From contig BTPP01000003.1 of the NCBI GenBank assembly GCA_037102815.1, positions 4,836,001 to 4,900,000 on the forward strand: a DNA stretch of 64,000 nt. The letters run 5' to 3'. The notes beneath the pieces were generated by a model. It worked only from the letters and a program-made list of their open reading frames with translations. It had not been told where the DNA came from and did not search any database. Below are positions 43,574 through 54,972 of the stretch, piece after piece; within the stretch, counting starts at the first letter, position 1, and every line of letters begins with the position of its first letter. The stretch comes from Neurospora intermedia. Taxonomy: Eukaryota > Ascomycota > Sordariomycetes > Sordariales > Sordariaceae. Position numbers and translations under genes: made by a program.

Positions 43574-45466
43574 ATGTCTTTCTCGTCCGCCAGCAGGAGA
43601 GAGGTTCTCCTCTTCTCCAAGCAATTGTCCAGAACAGCCTCCACATCCCCACGATCCGCCAGTTTACCCCTGCATCCCCGCAATCTCGGGCTCCTCCTCC
43701 ACAGCAACCAGCAACAACCACAACAATCACAACGTCAACAAAGCCTCCTCCGGCAACAACGACGCTCGGTCGCCACTTTCACGACTCCCCACCAAGCCAA
43801 TGCCATCTCCGTCCTCAAGTCCGATGTTGACACCGACTCCCCCGAGTTCAAGGAGAACGAGCGCCTTATGGGCGAGGCCATGGCCCGTCTAGAAGAGCTC
43901 ACCCGCAAGGTTCACCAGGGCGGTCCCCAGAAGGCGCGCGAGAAGCACCTTTTGCGCAAGAAGATGCTCACGCGCGATCGCATCACTGCATTGATTGACC
44001 CTGGCACAACGTTCCTGGAGCTTTCGCCTTTGGCTGGCCATGAACTCTACCCCGAGGCAGATGTGCCCGCCGGTGGCATTATCACGGGTGTGGGTGTGGT
44101 TGAGGGCGTTACGTGCGTCATCGTCGCCAATGACAGCACGGTCAAGGGGGGCACTTATTATCCCATTACGGTCAAGAAGCATTTGAGGGCGCAGGAGGTT
44201 GCCAAGGAGAACAACCTTCCGTAAGTCTCGACCTTTCTTTTCACGACACATGTACATGCGGTTCACTGACACGGATGACCAAACAGCTGCATCTACCTGG
44301 TCGATTCTGGAGGCGCCAATCTTCCCCATCAGTCTGATGTCTTCCCCGACCGCGAACACTTTGGTCGCATCTTCTTCAACCAAGCCCGCATGTCCTCTCA
44401 AGGCATTCCCCAGATCGCCGTGGTCATGGGCCCCTGCACCGCTGGCGGCGCCTACGTCCCGGCCATGTCCGACGAGAGCATCATCGTCCAAGAGCAGGGT
44501 CATATCTTCCTCGCCGGCCCACCGCTCGTCAAGGCCGCCACCGGCGAGGTTGTCAGCCCCGAAGAGCTTGGTGGCGGCGCCATGCACTCCTCCGTCTCCG
44601 GTGTGACCGATTACCTCGCTGTCGACGACGCGCACGCCATTGTGCTCGCCCGCCGCAGCATCGCGAATCTCAACTGGCCGCGCGGCTCCTCCACGGGCGC
44701 CGTCACCCCGGCCGACTTTGAGCAGAAATTTGAAGAACCGCTCTACAGCGCCGACGAGCTTCTGGGCATTGCCTCCACCAACCTGCGCAAGCCCCTACCC
44801 ATCCACGAGGTCATTGCCCGCATCGTCGACGGCTCCGCCTTTGCCGAGTTCAAGCGCGACTACGGCACCACGCTCGTCACGGGCTTCGCCAAGATCTACG
44901 GCCACCGCGTTGGCATCGTGGCCAACAACGGCATCCTCTTCAGCTCTTCTGCTCTTAAAGGCGCACACTTCATTGAACTTTGTGCCCAGCGCGGTATCCC
45001 GCTTGTCTTCCTCCAAAATATCTCGGGCTTCATGGTCGGTCGCGATGCCGAGCGCGAGGGTATCGCCAAGAACGGCGCCAAGCTAGTCACGGCCGTGGCG
45101 TGCGCGGACGTGCCCAAGTTCACAGTCGTCGTCGGCGGCAGTTACGGCGCGGGCAACTACGGTATGTGCGGACGGGCGTACTCGCCCAGGTTCTTGTGGA
45201 TGTGGCCGAACGCTAGGATTGGCGTCATGGGCAGTGAGCAGCTGGCCAAGGTGATGGAGACGGTGGGCACCAAGGCGGATCCTGAGTTGCAGGACAGGAT
45301 TGAGAGGGAGAGTGATGCGGTGTTTTCGAGCGCCAGACTATGGGATGATGGTGTTATCCCGCCGCAGCATACGAGGAGGTACTTGGGACTTGGTTTGAGG
45401 GCGGCATTGGGTGGAAGAAACGAGCAGGCGCCTAGGGGGACCAAGTTTGGTGTTTTTAGGATGTAG
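43574..45466 (+). CDS. mccB: Methylcrotonyl-CoA carboxylase beta subunit (carboxyltransferase), mitochondrial
   Basis: Exon 1 is 43574-44220, the intron 44221-44286 (GTAAGT donor, CAG acceptor), exon 2 44287-45466, giving 608 residues. The enzyme carboxylates 3-methylcrotonyl-CoA to 3-methylglutaconyl-CoA, the step after isovaleryl-CoA dehydrogenase, with the biotin-bearing alpha subunit. The N-terminus is a Gln/Arg-rich presequence (residues about 1-75). Carboxyltransferase landmarks are [104 protein letters not shown], and [20 protein letters not shown]. The conserved glycine-rich oxyanion segments are intact. The alpha subunit gene is not in this window. Confidence 0.97.
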
Positions 45467-45904
45467 TTTAGCGTGTTATTCGAAGTTAATTGATTGGTTA
45501 TCGACATCCTTTTTTTCGCCATAAACTTCGCCTTCGACTGGGTATGACCCTTGGGAATAGCTTCATTCTTTTGTGCCTCTTGCGGCATGCGGGCAGCGGG
45601 AGAGCTCAACCACAGCGAGTCTGACTTACTCCACATTTCCGAGCTCCACCGAGCCACGAGTCCCACAACGGTTCTCCACCATGTCCCCATCCCGCTTCAG
45701 GCAGAAAGTGCGGGGAAATGGAGAATTGGACGAGAAAGTGGAGAGTCTTTGTGCGGGGTAAGTGGAGCAGTACCTGCCGTGCCTGCTTTGTGGTTCAGGC
45801 CGTTGAGGCCACAGCGAACTGACTTTGATGTCTTCCCTGAAGTCTGGAAATTAGACTGAAAGAGAATGAAGAGAGAAAGGAGAAGGGTGGAGCAAGGCAT
45901 GAGC

Positions 45905-45922
45905 TCAGCTCAGCTGAGCTGA
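45905..45922. repeat. 18-bp perfect palindrome (TCAGCTCAGCTGAGCTGA)
   Basis: The sequence equals its own reverse complement over 18 bases. Shorter GAGCTGAGCT-like copies recur in other non-coding parts of the window. Confidence 0.85.
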
Positions 45923-46900
45923 ATGTCTGATGATTCTGCAGTGTAGGATCGACAAAGCAAAACAGCGAAAAGGCAAACAGCCTGAACAACTGGCAGGTTC
46001 CTGGGGGCGAAGAGTGAAGATCCTTTGCGGTCAGCCGGTGTTCTGAAACGTATCCCGCCTTGAATATCATCCAGGAATACCGATGGTACGGGTTAGTGTG
46101 CCTGAGTGCCTGATTTTTCTGAACGGGATGTTGGGAAGCTTTGGTTGAGGTGAGGTAGAGGTAGAGGTAAGTAGCAGCTGCGGTGCAGATTTTGAGGATA
46201 CCCATTTGCCTGTTGTGTTTGTGTTTGAGTGGTCTAATAGAGTTTCCAGGCTAATATCGGAGACCCTGAGTTGAGAGATTCGACCATCGGGTCATCTGTG
46301 ACCGATGCAGAGGAGGGAATGCATGATATGGGCTAAAATTGGCCAGGTTGGTGATGCGCTATTTGCATTCTTCCGGCCAATACACTAGAGGTTGACGATG
46401 GTGGGTCTAGGCCCTGATCGTCGTCCAAATTTTTTTAAAGCTTCGGTTGTACGAGAGTTCTAGACGTCCATGTTGTAACAGATGCTGCGAGGGGAGCTTG
46501 CATATGCATAAGTATCTGTCCGGAGCTGAGCTGAGCAACGTGTGGTAGGTGTATGTAGCAGAAGTTGTCGAGGGTTGTATACACTAGGAAAAACTTATCC
46601 TTTCCCAGATACAAAACGGCTTTGATACAAGAAAAACGGAAGTTGTCCCAACATCAAGATCCTTTCATCCCTTGTTGTTTTCTGTATCTCAAGGTCAGTA
46701 CTGACTCTAGCGGACAGTAAGTTGGGATCGAAGCCACCTTGCCAAGCTCTCTCCTTCCACTTCGCTATTAATTTGAACTGTCACTTACACAATCTCGCAA
46801 CCCAACAGACACAATTTTCATAACGGCGCGACAAACTTTTAGACATAGCTCTCGAGCTCCCTAACAACAACTCAACGGCGAAGATACCCAACCAGACACT

Positions 46901-46926
46901 CATCATCATCATCATCATCATCATCA
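46901..46926. repeat. CAT trinucleotide microsatellite in a 5' leader
   Basis: About nine CAT units ending 9 bp before the ATG at 46936. The ATG context follows directly, so length changes here would alter the leader but not the frame. Confidence 0.9.
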
Positions 46927-46935
46927 CCTTTCATA

Positions 46936-47706
46936 ATGGCAACCCGCGCCGCCGTTCCCCGCGCCCTCCGGGCCAGCAACATCCTCTCCACAGCAGCCCG
47001 CCCAACCATCCCAATTCTTTCCTCAAGCCAAAGAGCCTTCCACATCAGCGCGACCCGCCTCCAAAAGAAGAAGAAAAACACCACCGCCACCACTCCTACC
47101 CCTGGAGCGGGCGCCTTCGCCCGAACCGACGACTCAATCACCGTCGAATACCCCGAAGACCCCTCCAAGCTCCCCTCTTCGCAGCCAGTGGACAGCGGCA
47201 TAGGAAGAGCAGGGCAGAATGTCTTCCCGACGCTTGCCACGTTCTCTCTCCAGGGAAAGGTGGGCGTGGTGACGGGCGGAGCGAGAGGGTTGGGGTTGGT
47301 GATGGGGCAAGGGATCGTGGTCAGTGGTGGGGATTTGGCTATTGTTGATTTAAACAGTGAGTTTTTTCTTTTGTTTCTTTTTTTTTTTCTCGGGGTTAGG
47401 GGGTGATTGATGTTGAAGGAGGGATTGGGATTTACAAAGGGGTGTGGTGAAGAGGAGAAGGGGTGGGAGTGAAGGTGAAAGTGAAAGTGAAGTAAGAGTG
47501 AAGAATGAGAGCACGGGAGACATCAGGGAGGAGCAAGTGAAAACGAAGAGCAATCCTGAGAAGAAGAAAATGGCAGCGCTGACAGCCCCTTCACCCAAAA
47601 AACAGAAGAAGAAGCAACCAAACAAGCCCAAAACATCGTCGAGACCTTCAAGAAGGATTATCCTTCCGCCAAGAAGTCCGTTATCTCTATTTTACTCCCC
47701 ATTTCC

Positions 47707-47740
<34 letters not shown>

Positions 47741-48577
47741 TCCCCCCCTTTATTTCCTCCTTTCCTCCCACCCTTCTCACGTTTTTTTTTTCTTTTTGCC
47801 TGGTTACCATATCAACTAACATTCATCAGAATCCCCAAAGTAACAGCCCACTACGCCGACGTCTCCGACCCAGCCTCCGTCGACGCCTGCATCGCCGAGA
47901 TCGTCGCCGAGCACGGCAAAATCGACAACCTGGTCACTTCCGCCGGCTTCACAGAGAACTTTGAAGCGGTCAACTACCCAGTGGACAGGATGCGCAAGCT
48001 CTGGGGCGTCAACGTGGACGGGACGTACTTGTTCGCCACAGCTATTGCCAGGCATCTGGTAAGTCGCACGCACCGCCTCCCGTCTGTTTAAATTATTCAA
48101 GATAAGCCAAGCCAAGCCAAAGCTTGATAATTTCGTTCGTCCTGGAAGACAAGACAAGACAAGCCAAATCACTAACCATTTCACTCACCTTACATGTAGA
48201 TGGACCGCAACTCCCCCGGCTCCCTCGTCTTCATAGGCTCCATGTCCGGCAGCATCGTCAACGTGCCCCAGCCGCAAACTCCTTACAACGCCTCCAAGGC
48301 GGCCGTCCGCCACCTGGCCGCCTCATTCGCGGTAGAATGGGCCAAAGCGGGGATCCGCGTCAACTGCATTTCCCCCGGCTACATGCTCACGGCTTTGACC
48401 AAAAAGATCCTGGACGAGAACCCGGACTTGAAGGAGAAGTGGACTTCGCTGATCCCGCAGGGCCAGATGGGTAACCCCGAGGATCTGATGGGTCCAGTCA
48501 CATTCTTGTTGTCGGATGCTAGTCGGTATGTGACGGGCGCGGATTTGCGGGTTGATGGGGGGTATACTTGTACGTAA
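46936..48577 (+). CDS. Short-chain dehydrogenase, mitochondrial-type leader (arabinitol/sorbitol dehydrogenase-like)
   Basis: Four exons: 46936-47356, 47606-47675, 47830-48058, 48200-48577. Introns are 249, 154 and 141 nt, giving 365 residues. The N-terminus is Arg/Ala-rich with a HISATRLQKKKK stretch, like a mitochondrial presequence. The Rossmann motif TGGARGLG is at 113-120. IPKVTAHYADVSDPASVDAC carries the Asp that favours the NAD adenine. VTSAGFTENFE, catalytic region SMSGS (S254) and YNASK (Y269, K273) are all present. A terminal RVDGGYT is family-typical. Fungal relatives oxidise arabinitol or sorbitol. The second intron has an unusual GTCCGT donor and a 30-base C run; splice sites there are inferred from protein continuity (KKIPKVTAHYADV). 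Confidence 0.88.
47708..47737. repeat. 30-base poly-C run inside an intron
   Basis: Thirty consecutive C in the second intron of the dehydrogenase gene, flanked by further C/T-rich sequence. Such runs are prone to sequencing and replication errors. Confidence 0.9.
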
Positions 48578-51500
48578 AGTGGGATGATGGGGAGGAAAAG
48601 GGGGATTCGTCGGTCTTTGATGAAAAGCAGTTGGATGCGGTTGGATGGCTGTATTGAGGATGGGAGGGAAACGGCGGAATAGATGGCTGAGAGTGTTGAA
48701 TGTGAGCAACATTAAGTTGTATTCTCGGGTGCTCTGATCCGTGGATTAACATCCGCGCGTAGATGACTAGGTATCTTGCCATTCTATTACTACCCTTAGG
48801 CATCGACAAAGTCGCGATATCTTTTTAAAACCACTGCATTACCTAACCTAAGTTCTACTGTAGTCGAAAGCACTTTACCCCTGCTTTAGACTCTACTATC
48901 ATTAGAAAGCCCCATGTTCCTCATCGAGTCATCCGGAGATGATCTCCTCCCGATCTTGTCGTTTATCGATCGCTACGAGTTTCCTGCTCTTGTCTCGCCT
49001 GTTGTTCACCGAAGCCTCAACCCTTATTGGCCCTCACCTTGACCTTGTACGCTAATCTCTAGCTGCCGCGGAAAAAGAAAACGTGGAGATTTCTCCACCT
49101 ATTTACATATATTTCCCCTCATGCCATAGGTCTCAGTCATGACTTGTGACATCTACATATCTGGACCACGAGCCAGTGACGATGGCCAAACCAAAACCAG
49201 ACCACAGGTCATAACATGACCTCGACACCAACGTTTCCAGCTTTCCAACTCCCAAAGGAAAGAAGGGTGAATACAAACAGCGTAACTGAGCCGCGCTCGG
49301 TTGGCGGTGTGATACGCAGAGGGGAAGGCAAGCAGCTGATCGGAGATCCATAGCTGAGCTCAAATTCTTGGTTGACACTCACACACAGCATAGCATAGGT
49401 TAGAATTGATATCGGAATGTAAAAGCCCAACGGACGTCTCTGATAGGGCTCCCAGACATGCGAGAGGAAGCCATCGTGCAAGTAGTGAGGGCTGGAAGAC
49501 TGGCCGGTGGCAAAAGTCAGAACGTCTTTCTTTCTTCGAGGCGGGAATGAGTAAATGTAAAGCAAGTGTCGTTATCGTGAACCCAGATGGCTGAGAAGGT
49601 TGGTATGGATGGCATGTCACATTGTCTCTCGATCCCCCGCTTTATCTCATACCATGTCTTGGCCTCTTGCGGCTCATGATGACTTACGGCCCAACAACCG
49701 TTGTCGACAGGCAGAAAATCTGTCGCATAAAAGAGTTGTTGCGAAGATTCCCGCGTGCTTGGCTGATCATATCATGCCGAAGAAGTCAATTCTTTTCCTA
49801 CCAATGGACTGGACCTATGTAGTTGAGAATGAGGTGTGGTTGTGTTTTCTGACCCTTGAATCCGTGATCTAGGTCACACGACCCGTGAAGCCCCCGTGAT
49901 TGGTGGCCGTCTCGACCCGTTATCCGTTGGGTGGAAGGAAGGGTAACGTCCCCGTCTCCGTCCCTCCCCGCAAACGGCAGATCAGTCACCAGAGAGTGCG
50001 GCTGCACTTATTTGAAGCACAACTTTCCTCATATCCAAACAGCTTGTTTGTTGTCGTGAAGGGCTAGGCCGCTAGGTAGCCATACATGGGTTTGTTGCAC
50101 TTTGTGCTACGACTTGCAAGTCAGCTGGGCGAGACAAGACGGGAAAGGATACGAGACGGCATGTCTTGGGCAACCCCGTTGGACAGTCCCGTAGAAGAGG
50201 TAAAGACGATATGACTGATAATGAAGCCGAGAAAGGAAGGCTGGTCGTTGTACGCTGGGAGGCATGTGTTGATAGCTGGCTGTGGGCGACAAATGAAAGT
50301 CTAGCCGCCAGGTACCGAATGTTTTCTAGACCGAATGTAACAGAAGGCCTTTTTGGTGTGGCAGGCTGTTACTGCTATAGGATGTGATGCTTCCTTCAGT
50401 GGTATGACATGGATGCCAGAGGGACGAGGGAGAGTGAGTGTGGGGGTTAGACTCACAACTTTCCCTTCAACCCCGTAGGCTAGTATAGGTAGATCAGTGA
50501 TACAGGCTACCGCTGGTGGACCATGGTCAGCCTGGTCTGTAACGCACGTGTCTTGTTCTGCCAAAGTTACCTCGATCTCGGGACCTTGAGAAGCCGGGTG
50601 TTGGATGGTTACCATCTATCCGAAGGGAGGAAGACGTGGGGGACTGGAGGCGCGAGGGGGGACTAGTAGAGCTGAGCTAGGCTACAGTGGGCGACGACGA
50701 CATCTTGATTCGTTTGTAATCCCATCAAGAGGATAACAAGGAAACTCGAGGGAAAAGGACCAATGCTAATGTCGGTATTCCTTCTCGGGTACACAGGAAC
50801 CGAGGAAAAAACTCGATGACAACCTCAAAGCGCAAGAGTGAGAACCTGGATGGCCAGAGCCAGCTCGGGGTTACGTACCGGGCTGCTCAGGGAAGCTACT
50901 CTACGGTTACAGCAGCTATAGCATGCCCCTGTCACAAGTCAGGGCAGTTGATCTGTCACCTGCCACCTGAATTGACTCCTAGGTATGCCATGTGGGGATA
51001 TCTTGGTGTTTGGGAAACATGGGATTCCATACACCTAGCCCGTGTCGCCGTGGGACTTGGCAAGCTTGGGAAAAATCAGAAATGGTGTGATGAATGAATG
51101 CACGGCGGGAGATTTGAGGGTGAAAAAGAAGAGGAACAATCAGGCCCGGATCTCATCTGGATCATTTCGACTGAAGTTGTCTAGAACCACTGGGTACCTA
51201 GGTAGAGGTAGTGGAGCCCGGGCCTCAACACCTATTTCGGCATCCGTGATAACACTAACACACTAACACTACAATACTGTGCTTAGCAGACCTTCTGTTA
51301 GTACTCGATGTTCCCTTGGGTCGTGGAGGTGCCCAGCGCACCAACAGGAAGCGCTCCTTCCCCCCTGTCTGCTAGAGACTTCATTCAACCTTGCACCTTC
51401 AGTCACCTCCAAGGTAGTAGGTATCCGGACGTAGCCGAGCATCAGTCCAGGCCCCAGATCCTGGAGCCCTAGCGCAGCAGACGTGCCTTCCCTGGACGAG

Positions 51501-52839
51501 ACACATGATGCTGCTTCTTCTTTCCACTTTGTTCATACCTCTACTCTACTCTACCCATTCATAACCGCACCTGCTTCCCCTCGTTCCTTCGCTGGGCTGC
51601 TGACTTTGTTGAACTTTTCACACTTTGTTCAGTTCTTTCAACCTGACTACTACAGTACCTCTAGGTACACACACCTAAACACATACCTAGAGGTATTCTT
51701 CCACACCCGGAATATCGTGTACACGCCAACGGGCACATAACACCAACTTGGAATGAGCACGCGGCGCCCTCGCAGCCTAACGACAGTACAGCTGGTGGTC
51801 GGGTTGATATGACACCCGGACATGGCCCGGAACTTCCTCGCTGTTTCTACTTCTACTTCTAGTACTCGGAGCATCTCAGCGGCCTCGCACCAGCGACGTT
51901 ACCACGTTGGGTACCCATCTCTAACACCCCTCCTCTTCGAAACCGCGCCCAAGACTTGTGTCTCAGCTTTACCTTGAAAATCCCCCCGGGTGGCCTACGG
52001 TACTGTCCGGCATCTGCCCGCCTCAAAGGCAGAGACAGACACACACTTGCGTTGGTACGTGATGTTCCGTCGCGTGCCACGGCCCCCCGTCACCGCACTA
52101 CCTACACTATTCCTGCAATCAAGTAAATACCCTACACTACCTACCTACCCGGCTGAGCTCAGCTGGTAGCTCCCAGGCCCCCAAGCCTTCGGAGCATTGA
52201 TGTTCTCAGTTGTGGTGCGGTACTAGCCTCCACTTGTCTTGAGCTCAGCTCGATCGTCACCGCCAGGGCAGCTACCTTGTCATGCTTGCCGCCAGTCACT
52301 GTTGCCAGTGCTGCGCATGTGGGTGCGGACATCGGGCACTTAGTTGGCCTGCAAAAGTACGAGACTCCGAAAGCATAATAAAGCAGTGGTGCTGTGCTTG
52401 GACTCACAGTCCTTGCCCATGTCCGGGCATGTCCAGGTCCCCAAATATGAGATAACATGACCCCCAGCATTGTTATTGTCCCTGCTTCTTCTCAACTTCC
52501 ATTCACTTCTTCCTAACCTTTTTCGGCTGGTCTCCTCCTGCTGCCCTGTTCGCGTTTAGCCGTCTGTTTGCTACCTTGCGCTTGCCTAACCATATTACTC
52601 ACGTCTCGTGCCCCAACTGGATCTGTTTGCATGTTTTCTGACTTCTTTCGTTCAGAAACCCCAAACCTCCCTGGACATCCTCCGTCACTGTCCCCCCTCC
52701 TTTCCAAGCAGTCTTCAATGGATCTGCTGCGTTAGTGTCGATATCCACAAAAGAAGCCGGCAGCTTTGGCTTGTAAGCAATGGTCGTCGGGCTACCCTGA
52801 GGTGCCCGTCGTCCTTTGCGCCCGTCTTGTCCTTCAGCC
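48578..52839. other. 4.3-kb intergenic region with CCTAGGTA and AGCTGAGCT motifs
   Basis: No protein gene is supported; frames at 49209-49565, 49360-49620 and 50816-51097 lack recognisable motifs. A 12-bp inverted repeat is at 51656-51695. AGCTGAGCT motifs occur at about 49350, 50672 and 52150. The right end (about 52500-52839) is the promoter or leader of the next gene. Confidence 0.5.
51656..51695. repeat. 12-bp perfect inverted repeat (TACCTCTAGGTA / TACCTAGAGGTA)
   Basis: TACCTCTAGGTA at 51656-51667 is the exact reverse complement of TACCTAGAGGTA at 51684-51695, with a 16-nt spacer. The arms belong to a dispersed CCTAGGTA-like motif family in this window. Confidence 0.7.
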
Positions 52840-54747
52840 ATGGATTTGGTACTGCCGCAAGGCATCATTATTAACGCTACTGAGGTCTATACTCAACTGG
52901 CTAGTTTATCCGTCGTTTCCTCCGAGGTATTATGGCATTACTGGAACGGTGAGACTTGGACTCATACAAACATTTACCCCCAAGAATCTGGCTAATGCGC
53001 ATCTTCAGCATACACGGTGATCTCCAAGAAACTTGGTGGCGATCCCACTCACCTTCGCCTAGAGAACTTTTGGTGGCATGTTTGGGGCAGCAATAGGAGG
53101 AAGCTTTCCGGTCCCACTCTCGCCAGGCTCTATCAAGACATCTCAACCGGTCCAACAGATGTGCCTCTCGTGGTCCCAAAAAGAAGTCGTGAAATGCTAG
53201 AGGTCGGTTTCTCTCTTCACAAGTATTAGGGCCGAAAGATGCTAACTGAGCCTCAGAGATCCAAGGCCCTTCTGGAGCAGATTAACGCGGATGGACAGGA
53301 TCCGGCATCCATACAACAATTGGAGGGGAATAGGGTAGAGGGTCGTGATGTTACGGTCACAATGAAAGCACCAACCCCATCTTCCTCAAGGCCACCTCCG
53401 CCACACCCGATCCTGAAAAAGCATAGCGCTCCCGTACCAGGACCTCGACATACTGCCAGATTCGCTTCACCACCACGTGCCGGAGAGGGTGTGTCCATCA
53501 CCAAGGGCGTGCCAGAGCCGTCAGCAATGCCGCCTCCGCCATTACCGACTGCGAAAAAAACGAAAACAACAGCAGAACCTCCAACTACAATGAGACCTCC
53601 GCCGCTTCCATCGCCAACCAAGCCCGAAAAGCCCACCGCGCAGTTACCTATTGCGCCTGCAGGTGGTAAAGCTAGCAAGCCTGTAGCCGCCCGCAAAAAG
53701 GTCGTGGCGAATATAAAATTGGCGAAAAGACGGCCGGTAATTCCACGTAGGACAAGTTCACAGTCATCAACTGCAACCAATACCCAACAGCGTAAGGTGC
53801 CGGTGACAGCAGACCAGTCTCAGCAAAGTACTCGGTCGCCAACTGTAGAGGAAGAGCCCTTCCAGGAGTCTCCTCCCTCGATCACAGTGGCGTCCCCAAC
53901 CTCGACCTTGGTAGAATCACCCTTAGAGGTCCCGGTCCCAAAGGTAGCAGAGGTGCCGGCTTCAACGTCAGTAGATCATTCCTCTCGCAGCTCGCAAGGT
54001 GGCTCAGTATTATCCCAAGACGAGCAGAGGGCGCCGAGTGCTAAGGCAGCCGGAAAGAGGCCGGCGAGGCTTACACGAAGACCTTCCTCTGGGGGCATTC
54101 TACCTGTAACTATCGGCTCCCAAGAGCGGCGACCATTGTTCGTTAGTTCTGGGTTCATGCCTGCCCGGTCTCCCAGCTTACCTCGTAGTGAGCGGAATAT
54201 TCCGACGACACAGGAGGCTACGAGGAGAAATAGTGTGGAAAAGAAGCCACGTCGTGCTCCTGTTGCTGGGTTTGTGGCTGATCATGATAGTGGAAGTGAC
54301 ACGCCCTCACCAGCGAGAACACGCACCACACGTGTCACCGAAGAGTCTGTAGTTGGTTCACCTCGGCCGCCGCTCAGAGTCCCATTATTTTCCCAAAGGA
54401 TGTCAGGGGAGCTCCCCTATTCATCACCACACGCAATGTCTCACAGGCTTTCCGGCGAGATTCCGAATGTACAGGCCTTGACCGAGGAACCCACGACACA
54501 GGTGTCCGACACCACTGTTCAGGGGCAGTTTGACTCCGACGTGATAGCAACATCGTCTTTGGTTGAAGCCCGAGATATACCTGACTTTGTGTCGCGCCGG
54601 TCGAGGCCGTCGCCCTCGCTTCTCCACGAAGCATTCTCCCCAACACCTCCAAGCACCACTCCAACAATTCCCTTTGGCAGATCGAAGAGCCAACTCACGC
54701 TGCTGTTGGCAAAGGATAATCACAGGAAGGTGAAGGAAACCCGTTAG
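52840..54747 (+). CDS. DUF1752-type disordered regulatory protein; frame continues past an in-frame TAG
   Basis: Exon 1 is 52840-52948, exon 2 53009-53202, exon 3 53257-54747 (introns 60 and 54 nt), giving 597 residues. The N-terminus has IIINATEVYTQLASLSVVSSEVLWHYW, then LRLENFWWHVWGSNRRKLSG. The LENxxWRxW-like core is the DUF1752 pattern seen at the N-terminus of AreA-type GATA factors and of uncharacterised fungal proteins. I do not see a GATA finger here. The rest is Pro/Ser-rich and disordered, ending in SKSQLTLLLAKDNHRKVKETR. After TAG 54745-54747 the same frame stays open for 74 more codons to 54970-54972, including SDGDDPWG and GLFVAPQYSRATGIVRILYR, which looks like a real C-terminus. 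The stop may be a lesion, a readthrough codon or an error. Confidence 0.8.
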
Positions 54748-54972
54748 TGGCGGACAAAGCAGTTCTTCGGACTGGTGTCGGATGGGGATGATCCATGGGG
54801 TGTGGCATCGCCGCTAGCGAGCCTCCCAAAGCCTTCACCTCAAGAATCATCAGGAGATTCAGTCATAGAAGACAACCACGTCCCAGAAGGGCTATTTGTG
54901 GCCCCACAATATAGCAGGGCCACCGGTATTGTTCGAATCCTCTACCGAATCCAGAAGACCTGGTCGCTCTAA
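54748..54972 (+). pseudogene. Probable true C-terminus of the DUF1752 gene, beyond an in-frame TAG
   Basis: The frame of exon 3 resumes at once with WRTKQFFGLVSDGDDPWG and ends at TAA/TAG-type stop 54970-54972 after VAPQYSRATGIVRILYRIQK. Composition and charge fit a folded C-terminal tail rather than random sequence. Not an independent gene: no start codon context or promoter is visible. Confidence 0.5.

Larger units (their letters stand above)
45467..46935. other. Intergenic region between mccB and the dehydrogenase gene
   Basis: No gene is supported. A perfect palindrome is at 45905-45922 and a CAT microsatellite just before the next start. The right part is the promoter and leader of the 46936 gene. 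Confidence 0.5.

Noticed and set aside
43889-44635. 248-codon minus-strand frame
   Set aside because: Antisense shadow of mccB; no family features.
49209-49565. 118-codon minus-strand frame
   Set aside because: Starts with a TTG, no motif, in a motif-rich spacer.
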